A stretch of 64,000 nt of DNA from NCBI GenBank assembly GCA_039794245.1, contig JBDIVS010000011.1, forward strand, positions 1-64,000, given 5' to 3'. Each line of letters opens with the position of its first letter. The first letter of the stretch is position 1. This document shows positions 18,080 to 26,761 of this stretch, one piece after another. The notes under the pieces are model-generated. The model did no database searches. It was given only the letters and a program-made list of their open reading frames with translations, and was not told where the DNA came from. The position numbers and the translations under genes were made by a program. This DNA comes from DAITQM01 sp039794245. GTDB taxonomy: Bacteria > Pseudomonadota > Gammaproteobacteria > Xanthomonadales > Wenzhouxiangellaceae.

Positions 18080-18807
18080 GCCGCCATCCCCTCGCCGCCG
18101 GTCAGGGCGACGAACGCGTCCTCCAGCGTCGCTGCGCCGGTGCGGCTGAGCAACTCGTCGCCGCTGCCGTCGGCGACCACTTCGCCGCCGGCGATGATGA
18201 CGATGCGCCGGCACAACGCCGCAACCTCCTGCATCACGTGGGTCGATAGAATCACCGCGTGGCCGGCGGCGGCCAACTCGGCGACAAAGCGGCGCAGTGC
18301 GCGGATGCTCATGATGTCGAGGCCGTTGGTCGGCTCGTCGAGCAGCACGTTGCGCGGCCGGTGGATCAGGGCGCGGGCGATCGCGACCTTGACCCGCTGG
18401 CCGTTCGAATAGCCTTCGGCCCGGCGGCCGGCAAAGTCGCTCATGTTCAAAGTCGCGATCAGCTCTTCCGCCCGCGCCTCGCATTCGTTGGCGCTCAGTC
18501 CCTGCAGGCGGCCGAAATAAAGGAGATTCTCGCGGCCGGTCAAACGGCGATACAGGCCGCGGGCGTCGGGCAGCACGCCGAGCCGGCGGCGGGCGGCGAG
18601 CGGCTCGGCGCCAGGATCGACGCCGTCGATCCGGATCGCGCCGCGGTCAGGTGGCAGAAGGCCGGTGATCATTCTGAGTGTGGTCGTTTTGCCAGCGCCG
18701 TTGGGGCCGAGCAGGCCGGTGATCTCGCCGTCGCAGGCAGTGAACGACACGTCGCGCACCGCTTCGAGCGCCCCGAAATGTTTAGCTAATCCATCGACTT
18801 TGATCAT
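18076..18807 (-). CDS. ABC transporter ATP-binding protein (NatA-like)
   Basis: A 243-residue nucleotide-binding subunit with Walker A GPNGAGKTT (about residues 34-42), the signature-like YSNGQRVKVAIARAL, Walker B NVLLDEPTNGLD and the switch histidine in ILSTHVMQEV. The signature SNGQ (rather than SGGQ) is typical of NatA homologues. It is coupled to the downstream permease by a four-base overlap, and its start overlaps the stop of the peptidase gene upstream (18804-18807). Confidence 0.92.
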   Translation of the reverse strand: MIKVDGLAKHFGALEAVRDVSFTACDGEITGLLGPNGAGKTTTLRMITGLLPPDRGAIRIDGVDPGAEPLAARRRLGVLPDARGLYRRLTGRENLLYFGRLQGLSANECEARAEELIATLNMSDFAGRRAEGYSNGQRVKVAIARALIHRPRNVLLDEPTNGLDIMSIRALRRFVAELAAAGHAVILSTHVMQEVAALCRRIVIIAGGEVVADGSGDELLSRTGAATLEDAFVALTGGEGMAA

Positions 18808-20282
18808 GGTTCAGGCCCGAGTGCGGTGGTAAAAAACGGCTCTGCCGCCTGCTGGTCGAGACAGCCGGTATCGAGCGCGGGAAAATCACCGCCGCCGTCG
18901 CCGGCGGTGATAAAAGTCGCGACCAATTCCGGGACGCAGCCTATGGTCAGCACCAGGTGCCCGGCACCGGGCACGACGATGACCTTGGACGCAGAAAACT
19001 GGGCGGCCGCTTCGGCGGCGTATTCCGGCGGCGTCACCGGGTCGCGTTCGCCGGCAAGCAGCAGCACCGGCACGTCACTTGGCTGCGGCACGTGAAAATC
19101 GGCGGCCACCTCGCCGGCAGGCCAGACCTTGCAGATGGCGGTGAGCGCTTCGAGCTGCGTATTGCCGAGCAATGTCGCCTTCTGGTCGAACGATCCGGGA
19201 AAATACGGAAAGTCCTCGCTGCAGATCACGCTCGCCTCCATCCCGTGGGCGATCACGTCCTCGAACCGCTCGGCGATCAGCAAACTGAGGGCCAGCAGCG
19301 TTTCGCTATCACCACTTGCCGTGCGGTGGATCAGATGCGGCAGCAGGGCTTGCGTCACGCTGCTGTATGACAACAACCGTAGTGTCCCTGCCAACACCTC
19401 GCGATCGGCCCGCACCGGCACCATCTCGGCCGTGCGCGGCGAGGCCGCCTCGATGATGCGCGGTTCGGCGCTCCAGCGCCGCTTGAGTGCCGCCAGGTCG
19501 GCGGCCAGATCGGGATAGGCCGACTGGCACGCCGGATCGGTGGCGCAATCCTCGAAAACCAGCTGCAATGCCCGATCGAGCATGGGGGCGTGTTCGGCAC
19601 CGAGCGTCAGGCGCGGCGGGACGACGCTGTCGAGCACGACACGGCGCACGCGATCGGGATAAAGCCGAAGATAGACCTGCGCGGCGCGTGTGCCGTAGGA
19701 ACCGCCCCACAGGTTGACCTTGTCATATCCCAGCACCGCACGCACGGCATCGTAATCGGCCATCGCGATCGCCGTCGTATAAAAACGCAGATCGGCGACC
19801 GCGGCGAGATCATCCCGGCACTCGGCGGCCGCGCGGCTGACCTCGGCCGGGTCGAAAGGCCGGGTGAAATCGCTTTCGAGCAACTTGCAGTGCAGCGGAT
19901 TCGAGCCGCCTGTGCCGCGCTGATCGATCAGCACGATGTCGCGGCCGCGGCTGATTTTTTCCAGCGCCGCGGCGATCTGTGGATAGATCTCGCTCGCCGC
20001 CTGGCCCGGGCCGCCAGCGAAGATGAACAAAGGATCGGGATAACGAGGCACGCGCGCCGGCACCCGGACGACACGCAGGCCGAGCCGCCGGCCGCCCTGG
20101 GCGGCGGGATTTTCCGCGACCTCGAAGGTGCCGCATTCGGCGGCGTGCATCGTACCGCCGCCGGCCGCCGGCAGCATGCACGATTCGAACACCAGTTCCT
20201 GTGCCACCGCCGGCAGGCCCGTCATGACCAGGGCCAGAGCCGCAAGCCGGCGTCCCGCGCCGTGCGGCTTTGCATTATTCAT
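18804..20282 (-). CDS. Secreted alpha/beta hydrolase, tripeptidyl-aminopeptidase type
   Basis: A 492-residue protein with a signal peptide (cleavage near AVA-QE). The alpha/beta hydrolase fold has an oxyanion region FIFAGGPGQAAS, the conserved IDQRGTGGSNPLHC, nucleophile Ser in WGGSYGTRAA, Asp in LLLAGERDPVTPP and His in VPGAGHLV. The C-terminal part matches the TAP-like domain of prolyl/tripeptidyl aminopeptidases. Cysteines near residues 35, 49, 155 and 243-248 suggest disulfides, consistent with export. It shares overlapping ends with the NatAB-like genes, so it may belong to the same transcript. Substrate is unknown. Confidence 0.85.
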   Translation of the reverse strand: MNNAKPHGAGRRLAALALVMTGLPAVAQELVFESCMLPAAGGGTMHAAECGTFEVAENPAAQGGRRLGLRVVRVPARVPRYPDPLFIFAGGPGQAASEIYPQIAAALEKISRGRDIVLIDQRGTGGSNPLHCKLLESDFTRPFDPAEVSRAAAECRDDLAAVADLRFYTTAIAMADYDAVRAVLGYDKVNLWGGSYGTRAAQVYLRLYPDRVRRVVLDSVVPPRLTLGAEHAPMLDRALQLVFEDCATDPACQSAYPDLAADLAALKRRWSAEPRIIEAASPRTAEMVPVRADREVLAGTLRLLSYSSVTQALLPHLIHRTASGDSETLLALSLLIAERFEDVIAHGMEASVICSEDFPYFPGSFDQKATLLGNTQLEALTAICKVWPAGEVAADFHVPQPSDVPVLLLAGERDPVTPPEYAAEAAAQFSASKVIVVPGAGHLVLTIGCVPELVATFITAGDGGGDFPALDTGCLDQQAAEPFFTTALGPEP

Positions 20283-20363
20283 GGATCAGCCCCTACAATA
20301 GTGGGGCCTGATGATAAGACATTTCTCTTTTCGTTCCACCCTGCCGGAAGTCACACAGGTTCG

Positions 20364-21296
20364 ATGAGCCAGGCGCTGCGCATTCGCCAACTGAGCAAAA
20401 TCTACGCCACCGGCGTCCGGGCGCTCGACGGGATCGACCTCGACGTGGCCGGCGGCGATTTTTTTGGCCTGCTCGGCCCCAACGGCGCCGGTAAATCGAC
20501 GCTGATCGGCATTCTCAGTTCGCTGGTCAAAGCCACCTCCGGCGAGGCTTCGATCTGCGGTTTCGATCTGCACCGGCAGCGCGCCGAAGCGATGGCCTGC
20601 ATCGGCCTGGTGCCACAGGAGCTCAATTTCAACCAGTTCGAAAAACCGCTCGAGATCGTCGTCAACCAGGCCGGTTATTACGGCGTGCCGCGCCGTATCG
20701 CGTTGCCGCGCGCCGAGCGCCTGCTGCGCCAGATGGGCTTGTGGGACAAGCACGACACTCCGTCGCGCACTCTGTCCGGCGGCATGAAACGGCGGTTGAT
20801 GATCGCCCGGGCGCTGGTCAACGAACCTCGGCTTTTGATCCTCGACGAGCCCACCGCCGGTGTCGATATCGAGATCCGGCGCGCCATGTGGCAGCAATTG
20901 CGCGACATCAACCGCGCCGGTACGACGGTGATCCTGACCACCCATTACCTGGAAGAAGCCGAGCAGCTCTGCCGCAACCTGGCGATCATCGACCACGGCC
21001 GGATCATCGCCAATACGGACGTCAAGACGCTGATCAAGCAGATGGACAGCGAGACCTTTATCCTCGACCTCAGAGCGCCGCTCGCCGCGCCGCCCCAACT
21101 CCACGGCTTCGATATCCACCTGACCGATCCGGCAACGCTGGAGGTCTCGATCCCGCGGGCCGCCAGCCTCAACGAGCTTTTCGCCGCGCTCGACGAGCGG
21201 AGCATCGCCGTCGTCTCGCTGCGCAACAAGGCCAACCGCCTGGAGGAGCTATTCATGAAACTGTTGGTCGATAACGGCTCAGCGGCCGCCCCATGA
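20364..21296 (+). CDS. ABC transporter ATP-binding protein (YadG-like)
   Basis: The 310-residue ATPase starts at MSQALRIRQL. It has Walker A GPNGAGKST (about residues 40-48), a Q-loop in VPQELNF, signature LSGGMKRRLMIARAL, Walker B LLILDEPTAGVD and switch TTHYLEEAEQLC, plus a C-terminal extension of about 70 residues. This resembles E. coli YadG, the ATPase of an ABC-2 exporter. Its stop overlaps the permease start by four bases. It is divergent from the peptidase gene across an 81-base gap. Confidence 0.92.
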   Translation: MSQALRIRQLSKIYATGVRALDGIDLDVAGGDFFGLLGPNGAGKSTLIGILSSLVKATSGEASICGFDLHRQRAEAMACIGLVPQELNFNQFEKPLEIVVNQAGYYGVPRRIALPRAERLLRQMGLWDKHDTPSRTLSGGMKRRLMIARALVNEPRLLILDEPTAGVDIEIRRAMWQQLRDINRAGTTVILTTHYLEEAEQLCRNLAIIDHGRIIANTDVKTLIKQMDSETFILDLRAPLAAPPQLHGFDIHLTDPATLEVSIPRAASLNELFAALDERSIAVVSLRNKANRLEELFMKLLVDNGSAAAP

Positions 21297-22069
21297 ATCA
21301 CGCCAGCGTCAACTGGATCGGTTTTTATACGATTTTGCGCAAGGAGGTCGTGCGCATCCTGCGCATCTGGGGCCAGACCCTGGTGCCGCCGGCGATCACC
21401 ATGAGCCTTTATTTCGTGATTTTCGGTAATCTCATCGGACGGCGCATCGGCACGATGCACGGTATCGAGTACATGCAGTACATCGTGCCCGGACTGGTGA
21501 TGATGTCGGTGATCACCAACGCCTACGGCAACGTCTCCTCGTCGCTGTTCGGCGCCAAGTTCGGCCGCCACATCGAGGAATTGCTGATTTCTCCGCTGCC
21601 CAACTGGATCATACTCGCCGGCTATGTCAGCGCCGCGGTCTTCCGCGGCCTGGTAGTCGGCGTGCTGGTGCTCGGCGTCGCCCGGCTGTTCACGCCGCTG
21701 ACCCTCGTCCACCCGTGGATCACACTCAGTACGTTTTTGCTCACCACGGTTGCCTTTTCGCTCGCCGGGCTGATCAACGCCATCTACGCCCGCAAGTTCG
21801 ACGACATCGCCATTGTGCCGACTTTCGTGCTGGCGCCGCTGACCTACCTCGGCGGCGTGTTCTACTCGATCGATCTCCTACCGGGCATCTGGCGCGATAT
21901 TTCGGCGTTCAACCCGATTCTCTACATGGTCAGCGCCTTCCGCTATGGCATGCTCGGCATCAGCGATGTGCCGATACCGTTCGCCTATGCCTTGCTCGCC
22001 GCTTTCGTCACGGCACTGACTGCGCTGGCGCTCTACCTGCTGCACAAAGGGATCGGCCTGAGAACTTAA
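21293..22069 (+). CDS. ABC-2 type permease (YadH-like)
   Basis: A 258-residue protein with six membrane helices and the ABC-2 signature region (RKFDDIAIVPTFVLAPLTYLGGVFYSIDLLP), closely resembling E. coli YadH. With the preceding ATPase it forms a simple two-gene exporter; the start codon overlaps the ATPase stop (ATGA). Substrates of YadGH-type systems are not established. It converges on the symporter gene, with only ten bases between the two stop codons. Confidence 0.92.
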   Translation: MNHASVNWIGFYTILRKEVVRILRIWGQTLVPPAITMSLYFVIFGNLIGRRIGTMHGIEYMQYIVPGLVMMSVITNAYGNVSSSLFGAKFGRHIEELLISPLPNWIILAGYVSAAVFRGLVVGVLVLGVARLFTPLTLVHPWITLSTFLLTTVAFSLAGLINAIYARKFDDIAIVPTFVLAPLTYLGGVFYSIDLLPGIWRDISAFNPILYMVSAFRYGMLGISDVPIPFAYALLAAFVTALTALALYLLHKGIGLRT

Positions 22070-22079
22070 ACAGTTGGGT

Positions 22080-23396
22080 TCAGCCGTTACTGTCTGATTC
22101 GAGCGCGACCGGCGCGTGGCCGCTGGGGTCGGCGCGGTGTGCATCCCAGACGCCTTCGTAACGGGCAACGACGCAGGTGGCGGTCAAATCGCCGCTGACA
22201 TTGACCACGGTGCGCGCCATGTCGAGGATGCGGTCGATACCGAGGATGATGGCGATGCCTTCACCCGGTATGCCGACCGAGGCGGCCATCACCATCAGCA
22301 GCGGGATCGATCCGCCCGGCACACCGGCGGCGCCGACCGCAGTCAGCACCGAGAGGGTGACGACGACGAGCTGCTGGCCGAGGTTCAGATCGACACCGAA
22401 CACCTGGGCGACGAACAGCATCGTGACGCCTTCGAACAATGCCGTACCGTTCATGTTCATCGTTGCGCCGAGCGGCAGCACGAATCCGGCGACCTGCGGC
22501 GGGATGCCGAGGTTGCGCTCGGCGACGAGCAGCGAGGTGGGCAGCGTGGCGTTGCTCGACGAGGTTGAAAATGCGGTGATCACCGCTTCGCGCACGTGCC
22601 CCCAGAAGCGCCGCGGGCGGATGCCGGCGGCGAAACGCAACAGCAAAGAGAGGGTGACCGCAGCGTGGATCGCAAGCCCGAGCAGCACGGTCGCGGCGTA
22701 AAGGCCGAGCGTGCCGAGCACGTTCCAGCCAAAGCGGCTGGTGACGACGAAAATCAACGCGAACACGCCATAAGGCGCAAGCTTCATCGCCAATTCGATC
22801 AGCTTGGTGACGACGCCGGCCAGACCTTCGAGAAAATCCATCATGCCGCGCGCTTTCGCCGCCGGGATCATGGTCAGTGCGATGCCGAACATCAGCGAAA
22901 AAAAGATCAACGGCAACATCTGCATATCCGCCGCCGCCTGCACCGGATTGCGCGGCACGATGTTGACGAAGGTGTCGATGCCGAAGTCGCGTGCCGCGCT
23001 CGCTTCCAGGCGCAGGTTCGCCTGGCCGCGGTAGGTCTCCAGCAGTTCCGCCGCCGTCTCCTCGGTGATCCCGGCGCCGGGCTCGAGGCCGTTGGTCAGC
23101 ACCAGCCCCAGGCCCACGGCCAGCGACGTAGTGAGCAGAAAATATACCAGCGTTCGCGCCCCCAGGCGGCCGATTTTGCCGAGGTCGCCGAGCCGCGCCA
23201 CACCGAGCGCCAAGGTCGCGAAGACCAAAGGCACGACGACCATCATCAACAGGCGCAGAAAAATCTGCCCTACGGGCCCCGCCACGTAGGAGTTGATCGC
23301 TTCGACCCACGGCGCGTCGCCGGCGGCGATGTTGACCAGCACGCCCGCCAGCGCGCCGAGGACGAGTCCGATCAGGATGCGATGATGTAACGGCAC
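22080..23396 (-). CDS. Dicarboxylate/amino acid:cation symporter (DAACS family)
   Basis: A 438-residue inner-membrane transporter with eight helices and two re-entrant loops. Key family strings are the serine-rich hairpin FSTSSSNATLPTS, the substrate/Na+ site GATMNMNGTALFEG, and VGAAGVPGGSIPLLMVMA followed by RILDMARTVVNVSGDLTAT. These match GltP/GltT/DctA proteins that import glutamate, aspartate or C4-dicarboxylates with H+ or Na+. The last 30 residues are an unconserved cytoplasmic tail. Substrate cannot be fixed. Confidence 0.93.
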   Translation of the reverse strand: MPLHHRILIGLVLGALAGVLVNIAAGDAPWVEAINSYVAGPVGQIFLRLLMMVVVPLVFATLALGVARLGDLGKIGRLGARTLVYFLLTTSLAVGLGLVLTNGLEPGAGITEETAAELLETYRGQANLRLEASAARDFGIDTFVNIVPRNPVQAAADMQMLPLIFFSLMFGIALTMIPAAKARGMMDFLEGLAGVVTKLIELAMKLAPYGVFALIFVVTSRFGWNVLGTLGLYAATVLLGLAIHAAVTLSLLLRFAAGIRPRRFWGHVREAVITAFSTSSSNATLPTSLLVAERNLGIPPQVAGFVLPLGATMNMNGTALFEGVTMLFVAQVFGVDLNLGQQLVVVTLSVLTAVGAAGVPGGSIPLLMVMAASVGIPGEGIAIILGIDRILDMARTVVNVSGDLTATCVVARYEGVWDAHRADPSGHAPVALESDSNG

Positions 23397-23528
23397 GTAA
23401 AACCCTCAATTCGGCCACTGTTATTGAACACCCGGCGCATCATAACGCTTCGCCTCCGACACCCGCCACGCGCTGCCCGCCGCGGCTTTGGTAAAGTAGC
23501 GCCGCAACGAAGACAGCGAAAAACCGCA

Positions 23529-23657
23529 ATGAAGGCACCGCTCCGGATTATTTTTGTCCTGCCCCGGGTTTTCCTGGCCGCGGTGATATTTTCAGCGACA
23601 CCCGGCATGGCGGTGGATGACCCGCTGCCCGGCACCCTGCAGGTCAAACCGCGATGA
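23529..23657 (+). CDS. Possible 42-residue exported peptide coupled to recQ
   Basis: A short frame (MKAPLRIIFV...) with a charged N-terminus, a hydrophobic core (residues 7-22) and a likely signal peptidase site after TPGMA, leaving a mature peptide of about 14 residues. Its TGA overlaps the recQ ATG (ATGA), which suggests translational coupling. No strong ribosome binding site is visible. It could be a leader peptide for recQ rather than a functional secreted protein. No family is recognised. Confidence 0.35.
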   Translation: MKAPLRIIFVLPRVFLAAVIFSATPGMAVDDPLPGTLQVKPR

Positions 23658-25492
23658 CCCGCGGCGCGGCGGCCGCGACCCGCGACGTGCGGGCGCTGCT
23701 CGGGGAAGTTTTCGGTTATCACGAATTCCGCCCGCCGCAGGAGGCGATCATCGACCACCTCGTCGCCGGCGGCGAGGCGCTGGTCGTGCTGCCGACCGGC
23801 AGCGGCAAATCGTTGTGTTATCAGATTCCGTCACTGGCCCGGCGCGGTACCGGCATCGTCATCTCGCCGCTGATCGCGCTGATGCACGACCAGGTCTCGG
23901 CACTGGTGCAAAGCGGCGTCAGCGCCGCCACCCTCAATTCGAGCCTCGATTCCGCGTCGATCCGGGCGGTCGAAAACCAGCTTCTCGCCGGCACCCTGGA
24001 TCTGCTGTACATTGCCCCCGAGCGGCTGCTCCAGGAACGGACGCTCGAGCTGCTCGGCCGTATCGACATTGCCCTCATCGCCATCGACGAGGCGCATTGC
24101 GTCTCGCAATGGGGCCACGATTTCCGCCCGGAATATCTGCAACTCGACGTGCTCCGGCGCCGTTTTCCCGGCGTGCCGCGCGTTGCGCTGACGGCCACCG
24201 CCGACGAGCGCACGCGGCGCGAGATCATCGAGCGCCTCGGACTTGACGGTGCCCGTTCGTTTATCGGCAGTTTCGACCGCCCGAACATCCGTTACCAGAT
24301 CGCCGCCGGCGGCGAAGACGCGCGCCGCGCCCTGCTCGATTTCATCACCCGCCATCACCAAAACGAGGCGGGCATCGTTTATTGCCTGTCCCGCCAGCGG
24401 GTCGAGGCGATCGCCGCCTGGCTCGCCGCCCAGGGCATCGCCGCACTGCCGTACCATGCCGGGCTCGACGCCGCAACCCGGGTCGCGAACCAGAGGCGCT
24501 TCCAGAACGAGGACAACGCCGTGATCGTCGCGACGATCGCCTTCGGCATGGGCATCGACAAACCCAACGTCCGCTTCGTCGCCCACCTCAACCTGCCGCG
24601 CAGCATCGAGGCATACTACCAGGAAACCGGCCGCGCCGGGCGCGACGGGCTGCCGGCGGATGCCTGGATGCGTTATGGCCTGAACGACGTCGTGGTCATC
24701 GGCCGGATGCTGCGCGAATCGGGCGCCGGCGACGAACGCCAACGCCTCGAGCGGCAAAAACTCGAAGCGCTGCTCGCACTGTGCGAACAAGCCACCTGCC
24801 GGCGGCAGACGCTGCTCGCTTACTTCGGCGAAACAGGAACCGAACCGTGCGGCAACTGCGACAACTGTCTGAATCCGCCGGAAATCCGGGATGCCACCCT
24901 GGCGGCGCGCCAGGCGCTCTCGTGTGTTCACCGCAGCGGCCAGATGTTCGGCGTCATCCACCTGATCGATATCCTGCGCGGCCGGGACAACGAACGAATC
25001 CGCAAATTCGCCCACTCGCGGCTCAGCACCTACGGCATCGGCGCCGCGCTGAGTACCGGTGAGTGGCGTGCCGTTTACCGCCAGTTGATCGCCCGCGGGC
25101 TGCTGGCCATCGGCGAACACGGAGAACTCAAACTGACCGCCGCCTGCCGGCCGTTGCTACGCGGCGAAACCCGGCTCGAAATGAGCCGCCACACCCCGGT
25201 TGCGCCGGCCGAACAGCCACGCACCCCCGCCAAAGCCCGGACTGCGGCCCTCGCCGACCCGGCCGATGCCGCGCTATTCGAGGCGCTGCGCCGCCTGCGC
25301 CTGGAACTGGCTCGCGCCCGCGGCGTGCCGCCCTATGTCATCTTTCACGACAGCACCCTGCGCGAGATCGCCCACCAGCGGCCCGCCGATTTGGCCGAGT
25401 TGTCGGCGATTCCCGGCATCGGCACCCACAAACTGGAAGCCTATGGCCTGCAAGTGCTTGCCGAAATCGGCAGGGCCGCGGAAAACCCCTGA
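23654..25492 (+). CDS. recQ: ATP-dependent DNA helicase RecQ
   Basis: RecQ unwinds DNA 3'-5' in the RecF recombination pathway. The 612-residue protein has the full layout: helicase motif 0/I (FRPPQEAIIDHL, LPTGSGKSLCYQIP), DEAH box (IDEAHCVSQWGHDFRPEY), motif VI (YYQETGRAGRDG), the zinc-binding RQC region with four cysteines (CEQATC ... CGNCDNC, about residues 375-410), a winged helix, and a C-terminal HRDC domain (about 535-605; PPYVIFHDSTLREIA, IPGIGTHKLEAYG). Confidence 0.96.
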   Translation: MTRGAAAATRDVRALLGEVFGYHEFRPPQEAIIDHLVAGGEALVVLPTGSGKSLCYQIPSLARRGTGIVISPLIALMHDQVSALVQSGVSAATLNSSLDSASIRAVENQLLAGTLDLLYIAPERLLQERTLELLGRIDIALIAIDEAHCVSQWGHDFRPEYLQLDVLRRRFPGVPRVALTATADERTRREIIERLGLDGARSFIGSFDRPNIRYQIAAGGEDARRALLDFITRHHQNEAGIVYCLSRQRVEAIAAWLAAQGIAALPYHAGLDAATRVANQRRFQNEDNAVIVATIAFGMGIDKPNVRFVAHLNLPRSIEAYYQETGRAGRDGLPADAWMRYGLNDVVVIGRMLRESGAGDERQRLERQKLEALLALCEQATCRRQTLLAYFGETGTEPCGNCDNCLNPPEIRDATLAARQALSCVHRSGQMFGVIHLIDILRGRDNERIRKFAHSRLSTYGIGAALSTGEWRAVYRQLIARGLLAIGEHGELKLTAACRPLLRGETRLEMSRHTPVAPAEQPRTPAKARTAALADPADAALFEALRRLRLELARARGVPPYVIFHDSTLREIAHQRPADLAELSAIPGIGTHKLEAYGLQVLAEIGRAAENP

Positions 25493-25689
25493 TCCACACC
25501 GATCCGGGTTTTCGATGTTTCGTTAGGTTCCCGGATATTTTTTCGTGCCGGGGCGGCACGGTCGGCATGTTCGGCCAGCCGCGTCAGACGCTCGCGCACG
25601 ATCGCGTTGACCCAGGTGCCCTGGTCGGCCGCAACCCGCCGCACCGCGGCCAGCACCTTTTCATCGGCACTCAGAGTGACGTTTTTCAG
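25441..25689 (-). pseudogene. Remnant of a ribbon-helix-helix antitoxin
   Basis: Read on the minus strand, KNVTLSADEKVLAAVRR followed by ADQGTWVNAIVRERLTRLAEH is a typical CopG/VapB-like ribbon-helix-helix DNA-binding domain. The expected ATG is replaced by CTG (25689), and the reading frame continues upstream without a normal start. The usual C-terminal half and the PIN-toxin partner are missing: after about 35 conserved residues the frame runs into the antisense of recQ. It is therefore read as a decayed antitoxin fragment. A CTG start producing a short protein cannot be excluded. Confidence 0.55.
25482..25512 (+). terminator. Candidate intrinsic terminator after recQ
   Basis: AAAACCC (25482-25488) pairs with GGGTTTT (25506-25512), with GATC strings in the loop able to extend the pairing, directly at the recQ stop. 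The T-tract is short (TTTTCG), so efficiency is uncertain. Confidence 0.4.
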
Positions 25690-25765
25690 GGAGCACCGTG
25701 TATATGGAACTGGGTAACCACGTTCCGCTATCTCCAGCTTCCGCTGCGCCTGCTCAAAAATTGTC

Positions 25766-25809
25766 GCGTCGAATACTGCGAAATGGTAGCGTCGAACCCT
25801 GCGAAATGG
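25766..25809. repeat. Two 21-bp near-identical tandem units
   Basis: GCGTCGAATACTGCGAAATGG (minus its last base, 25766-25785) and its near copy GCGTCGAACCCTGCGAAATG (25789-25808) differ at two positions and lie at a 23-base period. They sit at the broken upstream edge of the antitoxin remnant. Multiple internal repeats of this kind are typical of IS21-family ends, so this may be a residue of a transposon, but no transposase is present. Confidence 0.5.
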
Positions 25810-25999
25810 AATCGTAGAAACGTAAAAAGCTTAGTGCCGGCTGTCCAGAATCCGCTAATCTGCCGACAACGCACGGCACAGTGAGGCCAACCGACAGAAC
25901 GGGCATTGGCCGCGGCGCGACATGCCGTCGGCCTACGACGCCGATTCATCCCGAAAAATGGCGCGTTTAACGACTGAAATTTGCTTTCTGCGGGAGAAT

Positions 26000-26128
26000 T
26001 CATGTGAATATCAGGGAGTTACGCTGGTCCGACCCCAGCCCATGGCCGAACAGTTCCAGCCGCTTAACGCCGTAGCGGCGGCAGAGTTCGGCGATCTGGT
26101 CGCGGTGGGTTTCGATTTCCTTGCGCAT
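26000..26128 (-). pseudogene. Truncated MntA-type nucleotidyltransferase antitoxin
   Basis: The ATG at 26128 opens MRKEIETHRDQIAELC followed by RRYGVKRLELFG, the N-terminus of minimal nucleotidyltransferases (MNT) of HEPN/MNT toxin-antitoxin pairs. After LELFG the expected GSxxxG and the two catalytic Asp residues are lost, and the frame ends at a TGA after 42 codons. GAGG lies upstream of the ATG. No HEPN partner is seen nearby. The stretch 26129-26338 shows no further gene. Confidence 0.6.
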
Positions 26129-26338
26129 AGGGCCTCGGGGTTAGATATTTACTCCACATCAGGCAGGTGGTAGACACATCCACGGCGCTTGGGACTCTGT
26201 TCGTCGGGGACATGGCCCCGACCTGCGCATCCCGGAATGGCCACTTTGTTGCCTGATCGGCCATATCCTAGCGCAACCGGGCCTCGGAGAGCGTTTTCTT
26301 TGGGGCGTGGTTCAGCAACGCATGGCAATGGGCGGTAT

Positions 26339-26761
26339 TCACGTGCTTGCCCAGGGATCGATGGCGGTCAGACCGGCATTTTGATACGGGGCGGTATCGC
26401 GGGTGGCGACGGCGAAGCCGTGGGTCAGGGCGATGGCTGCGATGAAAGCATCGGCGGTGGCGATGGCCAGGCCGGTTTTGCGGGTTTTGGCGAGCAGTCT
26501 GGCGTAGGCGGATGTGCAGTCCTGATCGAAGGGCAGGACGCGGCCGGTAAACAGCGGCAGGATGGTTTGCTCCAGGCTGTCTTGCAGGGTGCTGCGGCGT
26601 TTGCCGGCGGGCAGCAGGGCAACGCCGGCACGCAGTTCGGCCGCACTGATGGCCGTGAGGTAGAGGGTTTCCGATGGCTGGGCGTCGATCCAGGCCACTA
26701 CGCGCGGTTCGGGGTCTCGGCGCAGGGGTTCCGAGATCACGTTGGTGTCGAGGATGATCAT
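26339..26761 (-). CDS. fitB: PIN-domain toxin, FitB/VapC family
   Basis: A 140-residue PIN-domain ribonuclease. Acidic residues expected for Mg2+ binding are present: Asp5 in MIILDTNVISE, Glu near 42 in AISAAELRAG, Asp near 104 in IATADAFIAAIA and Asp near 122 in ATRDTAPY. The string LLPAGKRRSTL and overall length match FitB. Such toxins cleave RNA when the antitoxin is degraded. The start overlaps the antitoxin stop by four bases (ATGA), the standard antitoxin-toxin arrangement. Confidence 0.88.
   Translation of the reverse strand: MIILDTNVISEPLRRDPEPRVVAWIDAQPSETLYLTAISAAELRAGVALLPAGKRRSTLQDSLEQTILPLFTGRVLPFDQDCTSAYARLLAKTRKTGLAIATADAFIAAIALTHGFAVATRDTAPYQNAGLTAIDPWAST

Noticed and set aside
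20286..20310. Hairpin AGCCCC...GGGGCCT between the peptidase and the YadG-like gene as a terminator
   Set aside because: It lies between divergent starts with no T-run, so a terminator role makes little sense; the stem is short and imperfect.
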